DNA of 14,587 nt, from assembly GCA_938049125.1 (NCBI GenBank), contig CALICR010000011.1, positions 1 through 14,587 on the forward strand, read 5' to 3'. Positions 6,665 to 13,272 of this stretch are shown in pieces; position 1 is the stretch's first letter; every line of letters starts with the position of its first letter. The notes beneath the pieces are model-generated. The model was not told the DNA's origin and made no database searches. It was given only the letters and a program-made list of their open reading frames with translations. Origin of the DNA: an uncultured Clostridia bacterium (GTDB lineage Bacteria; Bacillota; Clostridia; Oscillospirales; Oscillospiraceae). Both the position numbers and the translations under genes were made by a program.

Positions 6665-8167
6665 TCACAGTTCTGCGCCCGGAATGGGCAGGCTGTAGGC
6701 CGCGCCGAGGGTCCCGGCGATGCGCTTGTACTCCGCGAACAGGGGCCGGTAGGCCGCCGCCCGCGCCGGGTCCGGCTGAAGCACCCGCTCCCGGACCGCC
6801 AGCCGCCGGTAGCCCTCCCCGGCGTCCCGGTACAGCCCGCAGCCCACGCCCGCGAGGATGGCCGCGCCGACGCAGGCCAGGTCGGCCACCTCGGGGATGC
6901 GGACCGGCAGACCCGCGATGTCCGCCGTCAGCCGGCACCAGAGCGGACTTTTCGACGCACCGCCCGCCAGCTTCAGGCCCGCCTCGGAGGGCTTCGTCCG
7001 GAAGAACTCCATCATCCAGAGGGTCTGGAAGGCCACGCCCTCCAGGATGGCCCGGGCCAGGTCGAAGCGGTCATGGGACAGGTCTAGGCCCACGAAGGTC
7101 GCCTTGGAGAAGCTGCGCCCGGGCGCGGCCTGGCCGGAGAAGGGGTAGAAATAAAGTCCGCTCTCCGCCGCCCTCCGGGCTGCGGCCTCGGCGTTGATGA
7201 CATCGTAGGGCACGGTAGACCCGTCGTCCTGGGCGAAAATTTTCCGCCACCACTCGAGGCAGACGCCGCCGGAGGACAGGGACTGGAGCGAGCCCCACCG
7301 TCCCGGCACCGCCGCCACGGACTGGGACAGCCCCGAGGCGAAGTCCGGTGCATCGCTGATGGCCGTGACGACCCAGCAGGTGCCGGAGCCGATGAGGATG
7401 TCGCCCGCCTCGGTGGCCCCGGCGCCCAGGGCCACGGCATACTGGTCATGGGCGCCCGCCGCCAGCACCGTCTCCGTGGTGAGGCCCAGCTCGGCGGCGG
7501 CAGCCTCGGTCAGATGGCCGATGACCTCGCCGGAGCGGACGAGCTTCGGCAGCCGGTCCGCCGTGACCCCGGCGAAGCGCAGCAGCGTCTCGTCATAGCA
7601 GCCCCGGCGCACGTCGATCAGCTGGTTGATGCCTGCATCCGAGAGGTCCGCGGCGGGGATGCCCGTCATCTTCGCGGAGATGTAGTCCGGCACCGTGAGG
7701 AACCAGGCGGCGCGCCGAAACGTCTCCGGCTCGTGGTCCCGGAGCCAGCGGAGCTCCAGGGCGGGAAGGCCGGGACTCAGGCCCCAGCCCGTCTTCTCGT
7801 ACATGGCCGCGGCTGGGCCGATCTCCCGGAGGAAGGCCTCCCGCTCCGCCTCGCAGCGGGCGTCGTTCCAGACCATGGCCGGGCGCAGGGGGCAAAATTC
7901 CGCGTCCGTGGGCACCACGGTGCCGCCCTGGAGCGAGAGGGAGATGGCGGCGACATTCGCCGCGGTCTCCGGGTCCGCGCAGACCTCCCGCACCGTCCCG
8001 ACGACGGCACGCCACCAGTCCTCGGCGTTCTGCTCGCTCCAGCCGACCCGGGGCGTGCTGAGTGGATAGCCGCGGTAGGCGCGGCCCAGCAGCGCACCGT
8101 CAGCGGAATAGAGCAGTGTCTTCGTGCCGGTCGTGCCGACGTCGATCCCCAAAAGATAGCGTTTCAT
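6665..8167 (-). CDS. FGGY-family carbohydrate kinase (xylulokinase-like)
   Basis: A 500-residue FGGY kinase, full length for the family, which phosphorylates sugars or polyols, often ketoses, with ATP. The phosphate-1 loop GIDVGTTGTK (7-16), MVWNDAR (98-104), the catalytic Asp241 in AGAHDQYAVALGAG, GSGTCW (260-265) and the adenosine-motif GGASKSPLW in the C-terminal half are all readable. It most resembles xylulokinase and its relatives, but FGGY specificity cannot be assigned by eye. The start is fixed by GGAGG 5 bases before the ATG and by homology beginning at residue 1. It has its own promoter and a leader with several inverted repeats. It most likely phosphorylates the ketose made by the isomerase at 4017-5411, since the two transcription units share an upstream box. 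No clear terminator separates it from the operon promoter. Confidence 0.9.
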   Translation of the reverse strand: MKRYLLGIDVGTTGTKTLLYSADGALLGRAYRGYPLSTPRVGWSEQNAEDWWRAVVGTVREVCADPETAANVAAISLSLQGGTVVPTDAEFCPLRPAMVWNDARCEAEREAFLREIGPAAAMYEKTGWGLSPGLPALELRWLRDHEPETFRRAAWFLTVPDYISAKMTGIPAADLSDAGINQLIDVRRGCYDETLLRFAGVTADRLPKLVRSGEVIGHLTEAAAAELGLTTETVLAAGAHDQYAVALGAGATEAGDILIGSGTCWVVTAISDAPDFASGLSQSVAAVPGRWGSLQSLSSGGVCLEWWRKIFAQDDGSTVPYDVINAEAAARRAAESGLYFYPFSGQAAPGRSFSKATFVGLDLSHDRFDLARAILEGVAFQTLWMMEFFRTKPSEAGLKLAGGASKSPLWCRLTADIAGLPVRIPEVADLACVGAAILAGVGCGLYRDAGEGYRRLAVRERVLQPDPARAAAYRPLFAEYKRIAGTLGAAYSLPIPGAEL

Positions 8168-8172
8168 CCTGA

Positions 8173-8268
8173 CCTCCGCAGGCCGCGCCGGAGGCAGCCT
8201 CTTCTGATGATGTTATTCGGTGCGGGACCGTCCTGACGGTCCGCGCCCGTTCCGGCCCTGCGGACCGG
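8173..8268 (-). promoter_or_regulatory. Structured 5' leader of the kinase gene with competing hairpins
   Basis: Between the promoter and the kinase ATG the minus-strand RNA can form three hairpins. The first is CCGGUCC/GGGCCGG around GCA (8252-8268). The second is the 8-bp perfect repeat GGACCGTC-AG-GACGGTCC (8225-8242). The third pairs CCTCCG (8189-8194) with CGGAGG (8173-8178) and covers the ribosome-binding site. In addition, GGUCCGC of the first can pair with GCGGACC of the second, so two folds compete. This could be a regulatory leader, but GC-rich DNA gives such repeats by chance, and the 18-bp palindrome might instead be a protein-binding operator. Confidence 0.4.
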
Positions 8269-8279
8269 TTTGCATGACC

Positions 8280-8308
8280 AGCATAGCGCGTTTTTTTCAA
8301 TTTGTCAA
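8280..8308 (-). promoter_or_regulatory. Sigma-A promoter of the FGGY kinase gene
   Basis: TTGACA (8303-8308), a 17-base A-rich spacer and TATGCT (8280-8285) on the minus strand. The predicted start is near 8273, giving a leader of about 105 bases before the kinase ATG. Hexamer, spacing and upstream box mirror the operon promoter at 6567-6595. Confidence 0.8.
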
Positions 8309-8313
8309 TCATT

Positions 8314-8329
8314 TTTGACTGTTTCCGTC
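8314..8329 (-). promoter_or_regulatory. Candidate regulator box upstream of the kinase promoter
   Basis: The minus strand reads GACGGAAACAGTCAAA, identical at 14 of 16 positions to the box at 6602-6617. It is centred about -50 from the predicted start. The flanks extend it to an imperfect dyad TGAC-N7-GTCA. Its presence at both promoters argues for one regulator controlling kinase and operon. Confidence 0.6.
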
Positions 8330-8404
8330 ATATTATGTCCAAATATCCTGGATGTGCTCAGTTCTTTGGCGTTTTCATTCAAATCCGTCTCAAATTCCGG
8401 GCAC

Positions 8405-8437
8405 AGAAAAGCGGCCCGGCGCAGAGTGCCGGACCGC
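8405..8437 (-). terminator. Intrinsic terminator of the OCD-gntR operon
   Basis: On the minus strand GCGGTCCGGC pairs with GCCGGGCCGC (8411-8437; ten pairs with one G-U, 7-base loop), followed by TTTTCT. It begins 13 bases after the gntR stop codon and insulates the kinase promoter from the upstream operon. Confidence 0.8.
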
Positions 8438-8450
8438 AGTCCCGATTTTA

Positions 8451-9149
8451 TTACCGGAGCGCCGTAAGCTCCGTGAGGTACGCGCCGTAGTCCCGGCGCA
8501 GGTGCTCACGCATCCGCTCCGCCGCCAGCGCCGCATCTCCGGCGGCCACCGCCTCGGCAATACGCCGGTGCTCCGCGATGTCCCCCAGGTAGACCTCCAG
8601 CGTCAGGGACTCCAGGACACGCATACACCGGAGCTGCCCGGCGGCGGACTGATAAAATCCGGCGAGCACCGGATTGCAGCACAGCTGCGCCAGCCGCTGA
8701 TGGAACGCATAGCCCAGCGCCATCAGCGACGGGCGATCCTGCTTCTCCTCCATCCGCGCCACGTCGGCCAGCAGCGCCGATTTCTCCGCCTCCGAGGCCC
8801 GCAGCGCCGCCAGGGCCGCCACCTGCGGCTCCAGCACATAGCGGGTCTCGACGAGGTCCCGGATGCGCGCCGGGTCGCCCATGACCGCGGCCAGCTCCCG
8901 GGTGTCGAGGATCATCTGCGCCTGCGCCGTCACGTAGGTGCCGGAGCCGTTCCGGGGCTGCAGCACCCCGGCGATCCGGAGGCTCCGGACCGCGGCGCGG
9001 ACGGTGCTCCGGCTGACGTCGAACTCCTCGGCCAGCTCGCCCTCGGCGGGAAGGCGGCTCCCCGCCGGCCAGGTCCCTGCCCGGACCCGCTCGAGGATGC
9101 GGTCTGCCACATCCTCATAGAGCTTCGTCCGCTGGATCGGCGCGCTCAT
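8451..9149 (-). CDS. GntR-family regulator, FadR/FCD subfamily
   Basis: A 232-residue GntR regulator. The N-terminal winged helix spans about residues 8-75, with PAGSRLPAEGELAEEF (28-43), DVSRSTVRAAVRSL (44-57) and the wing GSGTYV (68-73). The C-terminal all-helical FCD domain carries the usual histidines: His150 in FHQRL, His194 in EHRRI and His216 in REHLRR. The aspartate that commonly precedes FH by three residues appears to be Gly146, so metal binding may be altered. FCD domains sense small carboxylates or sugar acids. The start codon overlaps the stop of the upstream cyclodeaminase-like gene (ATGA), and no good separate ribosome site is seen, so translation is coupled. It probably regulates that gene and perhaps the divergent AEC permease. 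Control of the kinase boxes is possible but less favoured. Confidence 0.9.
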   Translation of the reverse strand: MSAPIQRTKLYEDVADRILERVRAGTWPAGSRLPAEGELAEEFDVSRSTVRAAVRSLRIAGVLQPRNGSGTYVTAQAQMILDTRELAAVMGDPARIRDLVETRYVLEPQVAALAALRASEAEKSALLADVARMEEKQDRPSLMALGYAFHQRLAQLCCNPVLAGFYQSAAGQLRCMRVLESLTLEVYLGDIAEHRRIAEAVAAGDAALAAERMREHLRRDYGAYLTELTALR

Positions 9150-10138
9150 CGTGTCATATCGAAGCGGAACAGCTCGTCGCCGGAGGCCTCGATCCGCTCC
9201 AGCAGCAGCCCGGCCGCCGCCACGTCCAGCATCCCCGTTCCAATGATCTGCATATAGATTCGGTCCTTCGGGTCGGTCCTGCCCGGCGTTTTGCCCGCCA
9301 GCACATCCGGGACCACGATCTCGAAGGAGTCCGCCGTGATCTTCCCCGCCTCAGCCAGCTCCTTAACGTTGCCCCGGTGCAGCGACTGCCCCACCTGGTC
9401 CACGGCACGCTTGTCCGCCTTCAGGACGACGTCCGGCGCGGTCTCCCGGAAGGAGCCCATGGTCATGACCAGCGCGCCCTCCTTGACCCACGGCTCCTCC
9501 ACCAGGTCCGCATTGGCGTTCGTCACCGTGATGATAACGTCCGCGCCGCGGCAGGCCGCCTCACGGCTGGCGCACTTCACGAAGCGGAAGGGCACGTCCG
9601 CCGGGAAGCGGGCGATAAAGGCGTCCATGGCCGCCTCGGAGATGTCGCTGAGCCGGACCTCCTTCATGGAGAGCACCTTGCTCATGCAGAGCAGGCTCGT
9701 GTAGCCCTGAAGACCCGTGCCGATGATGGTGACGGTGTCCGTGGAGGACGCCAGCAGCCGGGCCGCGATGGCGGGCTGCGCGCCGGTGCGCAGGTCGTTG
9801 ATATAATCCCCGGCGATGAGCGCCCGGAGCACGCCGGTCCGGGAATCCGTCACCAGCAAATTGGCCTTGATATAGGGCAGCCCGAGGGCCTTGTTGCCGT
9901 CGTAGCCGCCGACGACCTTGATCCCGGCAACGTCCATGGGTGCAATGTAGGCCGGCATGGCGTTGAACCAGCCCGGAATGCCCATCCCGCTCATATCCGT
10001 CGTGATCTTGTTCGGCATGACGACCTTCCCCTCACCGTACCACCGCCAGGTCTTCTCCACACAGTCGATCACGTCCTCGGGGGTCAGATACTTCCGGACG
10101 GTCGCTTCGCCGATGATGAGCGCGTTTTCCTCTCGCAT
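9146..10138 (-). CDS. Ornithine cyclodeaminase/mu-crystallin family protein
   Basis: A 330-residue member of the ornithine cyclodeaminase/mu-crystallin family. These NAD(P)-dependent enzymes include ornithine cyclodeaminase, alanine dehydrogenase and ketimine/Delta1-pyrroline-2-carboxylate reductases. The Rossmann nucleotide loop is IIGTGLQG (138-145). The conserved lysine is Lys74 in AGIKVV, and DLRTGA (115-120) matches the family's RTAA-type motif. The start is set at the ATG at 10138, which lies 9 bases after GGGAGG; the ATG two codons upstream is too close to that site. It has a near-consensus promoter and is the first gene of an operon with the GntR regulator. The reaction cannot be chosen by eye; a reductase or dehydrogenase acting on an amino or keto acid taken up by the divergent permease is a reasonable guess. 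Confidence 0.88.
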   Translation of the reverse strand: MREENALIIGEATVRKYLTPEDVIDCVEKTWRWYGEGKVVMPNKITTDMSGMGIPGWFNAMPAYIAPMDVAGIKVVGGYDGNKALGLPYIKANLLVTDSRTGVLRALIAGDYINDLRTGAQPAIAARLLASSTDTVTIIGTGLQGYTSLLCMSKVLSMKEVRLSDISEAAMDAFIARFPADVPFRFVKCASREAACRGADVIITVTNANADLVEEPWVKEGALVMTMGSFRETAPDVVLKADKRAVDQVGQSLHRGNVKELAEAGKITADSFEIVVPDVLAGKTPGRTDPKDRIYMQIIGTGMLDVAAAGLLLERIEASGDELFRFDMTR

Positions 10139-10202
10139 ACGCATGTGCCTCCCTGCGGACCCGGCGCAGCCTGCCCGGCGTCCGGTTTGATTTGGTAATT
10201 TC

Positions 10203-10232
10203 ATTATAGATAGGCAGGAAAGCGAAAGTCAA
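10203..10232 (-). promoter_or_regulatory. Sigma-A promoter of the OCD-gntR operon
   Basis: TTGACT (10227-10232), an 18-base spacer and a perfect TATAAT (10203-10208) on the minus strand. The predicted start is near 10196. About 88 bases separate its -35 from the -35 of the divergent AEC promoter; I see no obvious shared dyad between them. Confidence 0.75.
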
Positions 10233-10319
10233 GGAAAGAAGCTGTCCGTTATGCAGTGCGCTTTCCCGTTTTGGCGTGCCGTCCGTGTTGGATTGCCCAA
10301 TATTTCTGCGTATTTTTTC

Positions 10320-10348
10320 TTGACTTTTGCGGATCCTGCCCGTAAAGT
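10320..10348 (+). promoter_or_regulatory. Probable promoter of the AEC permease gene
   Basis: TTGACT (10320-10325), a 17-base spacer and TAAAGT (10343-10348) on the plus strand, about 60 bases before the ATG at 10411. The -10 matches consensus at only 4 of 6 positions. Confidence 0.5.
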
Positions 10349-10410
10349 AGCCCCAGCGGGCCGTGGTCCGCAAATCCTGCGGGCACTGTCCGCCGGTCCG
10401 GGAGGTCCCT

Positions 10411-11319
10411 ATGCTGCTGATGACATTCCGCCAGGTCCTCAAGCTGTTCCTCTTTTTGCTCTGCGGCTTTCTGCTGCGCCGCCGCTCCGTCGTGCCCGTC
10501 TCCACCGCCGGGACGCTGTCTCTGCTGGAGGTGAACCTCATCCTCCCCTGCCTGACGTTCCTGACCTTCGCCCAGAATTTCACGCTGGCGAAGCTGAGCG
10601 CCGACCTGCCCCTGGTGGCGGCGTCGCTCATCTCCTGCGGCCTCACCTTCGCCGCGGGCACCTGGATCGGGCGGCACCTGGACCCGGACCGCTACCGGCA
10701 GAACGTCTGCATCTACTCCCTCAACGTGCCGAACACGGGCTACGTGGGCACGCCGCTGGTGCTGGGCCTCTTCGGCAGTGAGACGCTGATGCGTATGTCC
10801 ATCTTCTGCCTGCCCCTCTCGGTCTACACCTACGCCGTGGGCTACCGGCTGCTGCTGGACCGCAAGGGCAGCGTGCTCCGGAGCCTGCTCTGCCCGCCCA
10901 TGGCGGCCATGTACCTGGGCGCGCTCTTCGGGATGCTTAAGATCCCGCTGCCCGGCCTCGTGACCGAGGTGCTCTCGGACTGCGGGGCCTGCATGGGGCC
11001 GCTGGCCATGGTGCTCACGGGCTGCATGATCGCCGAGTTCCACCTCGGCGACATTCTCCGGGACCCGCTGCTCTACAAGACCGTGGCCATCCGGATGATC
11101 GCCATCCCAGCCGTGCTCCTGACGGCCAGCCGCCTTCTGGGCGTACCGCGGGACATCCTCTGCATCCTTGCCGCCGTCTTCACCATGCCCACGGGGCTGA
11201 ACACCGTGGTCTTCCCCTCCTCCGCCGGCAAGGACTGCCGCCTCGGTGCGGGTATGGCCTGCATCTCCAACGTGCTGGCCATCCTGACCATCCCGCTGTT
11301 CTTCTCCATCTTCCTGTGA
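10411..11319 (+). CDS. AEC (auxin efflux carrier) family permease
   Basis: A 302-residue permease of the AEC family, membrane transporters of about ten helices. Bacterial members include malate/malonate carriers such as MleP and MdcF; others are uncharacterised. Visible features are the first hydrophobic helix (about residues 8-22), the LILPCLTFL stretch (43-51), SLNVPNTGYVGTPL (103-116), with the helix-breaking asparagine-proline typical of the family, and MPTGLNTVVF in the C-terminal repeat. The start at 10411 has GGAGG 5 bases upstream; the longer reading from 10363 adds 16 non-hydrophobic residues and no ribosome site. It is the only plus-strand gene, divergent from the cyclodeaminase-like gene and probably under the same GntR regulator. 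A carboxylate or amino-acid-like substrate is inferred from that pairing. Confidence 0.88.
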   Translation: MLLMTFRQVLKLFLFLLCGFLLRRRSVVPVSTAGTLSLLEVNLILPCLTFLTFAQNFTLAKLSADLPLVAASLISCGLTFAAGTWIGRHLDPDRYRQNVCIYSLNVPNTGYVGTPLVLGLFGSETLMRMSIFCLPLSVYTYAVGYRLLLDRKGSVLRSLLCPPMAAMYLGALFGMLKIPLPGLVTEVLSDCGACMGPLAMVLTGCMIAEFHLGDILRDPLLYKTVAIRMIAIPAVLLTASRLLGVPRDILCILAAVFTMPTGLNTVVFPSSAGKDCRLGAGMACISNVLAILTIPLFFSIFL

Positions 11320-11359
11320 AAAAATCCCGGCAGCCGTTCGACTGCCGGGTGTCTTTTTT
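11319..11359. terminator. Bidirectional terminator between converging genes
   Basis: The stem CCCGGCAG (11326-11333) pairs with CTGCCGGG (11342-11349) around an 8-base loop. TTTTTT follows at 11354-11359 on plus, and a six-A run at 11319-11324 gives TTTTTT on minus. It serves both the AEC permease and the DtxR-family gene, whose stop is 12 bases away. Confidence 0.9.
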
Positions 11360-11371
11360 CTGCCGGACGGC

Positions 11372-11746
11372 TCAGGCCTTGGCCTTTTCCGCCACAAAGC
11401 GCTTGAGCGCGGCGAAGGTTTCGTCGCTGATGTCGTGCTCGATCTTGCAGGCGTCCTGGACCGCTATGGCCTTATCGACGCCCAGATGGACAAAGAAGTC
11501 CGCGAGCACCACATGGCGCTCGTAGGTCCGCTCCGCGGTCTCGCGGCCCAGCTCCGTCAGATGGAGCGCGCCGTCGTCGTCCACGGTGAGGTAGCCGTTG
11601 TTCTTCAGCAGTCCCACGGCCCGGCTGATGCTCGGCTTGCTGTAGCCCATGGATTCCGCCACATCGATGGAACGCACAAAGCCTCCCTTCTGTGACAAAA
11701 CCAGGATCGTCTCAAGATACATTTCTCCGGATTCCTGAAGCTTCAT
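11372..11746 (-). CDS. DtxR-family iron-dependent repressor, short form
   Basis: A 124-residue metalloregulator of the DtxR/MntR family, holding the winged helix (about 1-66) and dimerisation domain but not the third SH3-like domain of full-length DtxR. The ligands look like DtxR rather than MntR. Met9 in GEMYLE replaces the aspartate of MntR, and Cys100, Glu103 and His104 in DACKIEHDIS correspond to DtxR C102, E105 and H106. His78 matches DtxR H79. This predicts Fe(II) sensing. AGGAGG lies 6 bases before the ATG, and a promoter is present at 11774-11802. Its position beside the feoB-flavodoxin operon, on the same strand but as a separate unit, makes it a candidate regulator of that operon. 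Confidence 0.9.
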   Translation of the reverse strand: MKLQESGEMYLETILVLSQKGGFVRSIDVAESMGYSKPSISRAVGLLKNNGYLTVDDDGALHLTELGRETAERTYERHVVLADFFVHLGVDKAIAVQDACKIEHDISDETFAALKRFVAEKAKA

Positions 11747-11773
11747 AACGTTCCTCCTCTTATCGTTCTTGTT

Positions 11774-11802
11774 ATTTTACTCCGGCGAAACGCAGAAATC
11801 AA
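11774..11802 (-). promoter_or_regulatory. Promoter of the DtxR-family gene
   Basis: TTGATT (11797-11802), a 17-base spacer and TAAAAT (11774-11779) on the minus strand, giving a short leader of about 20 bases that is mostly the ribosome site. I found no clear DtxR-box palindrome overlapping it. Confidence 0.6.
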
Positions 11803-11867
11803 GTGCAGAGGCAAAAATCTTCTACCTCCCTGCAAAATTTTTGTGTAAAAAGATAATCTGAGCTTCG

Positions 11868-11902
11868 AAAAAGCGCCCCGCAGACCGAGGGTCTGCGGGG
11901 CG
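11868..11902 (-). terminator. Strong intrinsic terminator of the feoB-flavodoxin operon
   Basis: A 13-bp perfect GC-rich stem (11874-11886 with 11890-11902) and a 3-base loop, followed on the minus strand by CTTTTT, 9 bases past the flavodoxin stop. It marks the end of the iron-related operon. Confidence 0.92.
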
Positions 11903-11911
11903 TCTGCTTTC

Positions 11912-12337
11912 TCAGCCGGCCAGCGCTGCGCCCAGCGCGCGGCAGGCGGCTTCGGCCTCGTCGTCCGGGGCTTCCTGGCAGATGACGCTGTCGGCGGCCA
12001 GGTTGACGCCGGCGGATTTGCAGTTGTCCTCCCAGGTGCGCATCCATTCGCCGTCACCCCAGCCGTAGGAGCCGAAGAGACCGACGGGACGGCCGTTCAG
12101 CCTGGCCTCGCAGGCGGAGTACACCGGCCCGAAGACCTCCTCCTCCAGCTCCTCCGCGCCCATGGCGGGGCAGCCGAAGGCAAAGGCGTCAAACTCGTCC
12201 ATCTTCGCCGCGTCGAACTCGTCGGCGGAGAAGAGGCCGACCTCCGCGCCGGCGGCCTTCGCGCCCTCGGCGACGGCCTTGGCCATGGCCTCCGTGTTGC
12301 CGGTGCCGCTCCAGTAGATCACTGCTGTTTTCTGCAT
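11912..12337 (-). CDS. Flavodoxin (short chain)
   Basis: A 141-residue short-chain flavodoxin, a soluble FMN-binding electron carrier that often replaces ferredoxin when iron is scarce. The FMN phosphate loop is SGTGNTEAMA (10-19). The second flavin loop holds FGCPAMGAEEL (54-64), and the third GSYGWGDGEWM (89-99), whose aromatic residues would stack on the flavin. The start has AAAGG about 12 bases upstream and lies inside the end of the DUF3793 gene (19-base overlap), suggesting coupled translation. It is the last gene before a strong terminator. Co-transcription with feoB fits an iron-starvation switch, as inference. Confidence 0.93.
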   Translation of the reverse strand: MQKTAVIYWSGTGNTEAMAKAVAEGAKAAGAEVGLFSADEFDAAKMDEFDAFAFGCPAMGAEELEEEVFGPVYSACEARLNGRPVGLFGSYGWGDGEWMRTWEDNCKSAGVNLAADSVICQEAPDDEAEAACRALGAALAG

Positions 12338-12933
12338 GATTCACACAACCTTTCTTTTGCTTTGCAGGTGACTGTCAATGCCTCCAGCGACAGCCCCCGT
12401 TCCCAGAGCCTGCAGTAGGCCCTGGTACATCGGCGATAGAGCGCAAAGCGCTGCTGCGCCGCGCAGGCATCCCCGTAGACCTTCCAGCAGCCCGCGCATT
12501 GATAGCCCGAGGCGCGCTGCTCGATGAATCCGCGGACGTCCTCGGGCGGATAGCCGAGGAAGAGTCCGATCTCGTGGGGAAATTCGCCGTCCTCCCGCAG
12601 CCGGCGGATGAGCCGGGCCAGGCACAGGCCCGGGCAGCCGCTGGGGTAGCCAAGCTCCCCCAGCAGCGCGTCCGCCTCGGCGTTCCGGAGGTCCGCCCGC
12701 AGGCGGTCCGGCCGGTAGACATAGACCAGGCTGTGCTCCCGGGTGCTCCGCAGCGGGAGGGCGCGCAGCCCCTTGGGCTGGAGCGCCGCGTCCCACTCCC
12801 GGATCCGGGGCGCCAGCCGCTCGCCGGACCGTTCCCGCCAGCCGAAGAGGCTGGCGGTTTTCAGGCCCGCGAGGGTCGGTGCGCACTGGCGGATCAGGGT
12901 CCGGTCCGCCTGAAAGGCCGTGTTATCGCACAT
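12319..12933 (-). CDS. DUF3793 family protein, cysteine-rich
   Basis: A 204-residue DUF3793 protein of unknown function, a family seen mainly in Clostridia. The characteristic core HEIGLFLGYPPEDVRGFI is at 120-137, followed by the CAGCWKVYGD region (146-155) and an RFALYRRC stretch. The N-terminal CAPTLAGLKTASLF (17-30) also matches family style. It has 12 cysteines, including C146xxC149 and C197xxC200, compatible with metal or Fe-S binding, but no standard motif is seen. No Shine-Dalgarno precedes the ATG, which lies inside the last codons of the DUF2325 gene (11-base overlap), so reinitiation after that gene is likely. It overlaps the flavodoxin gene downstream. Partnership with FeoB and flavodoxin points to an iron or redox role. 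That role is inference. Confidence 0.85.
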   Translation of the reverse strand: MCDNTAFQADRTLIRQCAPTLAGLKTASLFGWRERSGERLAPRIREWDAALQPKGLRALPLRSTREHSLVYVYRPDRLRADLRNAEADALLGELGYPSGCPGLCLARLIRRLREDGEFPHEIGLFLGYPPEDVRGFIEQRASGYQCAGCWKVYGDACAAQQRFALYRRCTRAYCRLWERGLSLEALTVTCKAKERLCESCRKQQ

Positions 12934-13204
12934 GGGTATCTAAAATATTGCGCAGCGCCGCCATGGAGCTGGAATGGGACCGGGCGATCACCATGTCCTG
13001 CCCTTTGGTTTCCTTGAGCGCGCACTGCACCATCTTATGGGACGTCGTATTGGTAAACAGGATCAGCAGATCGGGACGGCCGATCTTATTCTTCAGGCCG
13101 CTCTTCATCTGCGTGAAGACCTTTGCGCGGCAGCGATACGCCTCGCAGAGATCCATATACTGCCGAACCATACAGTCATTTCCTCCAACGATCACCACAC
13201 TCAT
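12923..13204 (-). CDS. DUF2325 family small protein
   Basis: A 93-residue DUF2325 protein with a predicted small alpha/beta fold, function unknown. Visible features are an initial beta strand with VIVGGND (4-10), a YMDLCEAYRC stretch (16-25), DLLILFTNTTSHKMV (45-59) and VIARSHSSSMAAL (72-84). The final strand-plus-serine motif is typical of the family. Upstream, AAAGGAG lies about 7 bases before the ATG. The stop codon overlaps the start of the DUF3793 gene. It follows the DtxR-like gene by 68 bases with no convincing promoter or terminator between them, so it is read as part of the feoB operon. Confidence 0.85.
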   Translation of the reverse strand: MSVVIVGGNDCMVRQYMDLCEAYRCRAKVFTQMKSGLKNKIGRPDLLILFTNTTSHKMVQCALKETKGQDMVIARSHSSSMAALRNILDTHVR

Positions 13205-13272
13205 TTCTGGACTCCTTTCGGTCTGCGCCCGGTTTTTCCGGACGGCACTATTGTTTTCTTTTTTTGCTCAAA

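Noticed and set aside
8100..8312. 70-codon minus-strand frame starting at the kinase promoter, considered as a leader peptide
   Set aside because: It starts at the -35 element itself, before the predicted RNA start, and runs out of frame into the kinase gene.
10249..11397. 382-codon open frame on the minus strand
   Set aside because: Antisense to the AEC permease, with low-complexity Gln/His/Glu/Gly/Arg-rich translation and crossing the bidirectional terminator.
13205..13272. Separate promoter for DUF2325
   Set aside because: TTGAGC occurs in an A-rich stretch, but no acceptable -10 lies 16-18 bases downstream; only a weak CCGG/CCGG dyad is present.
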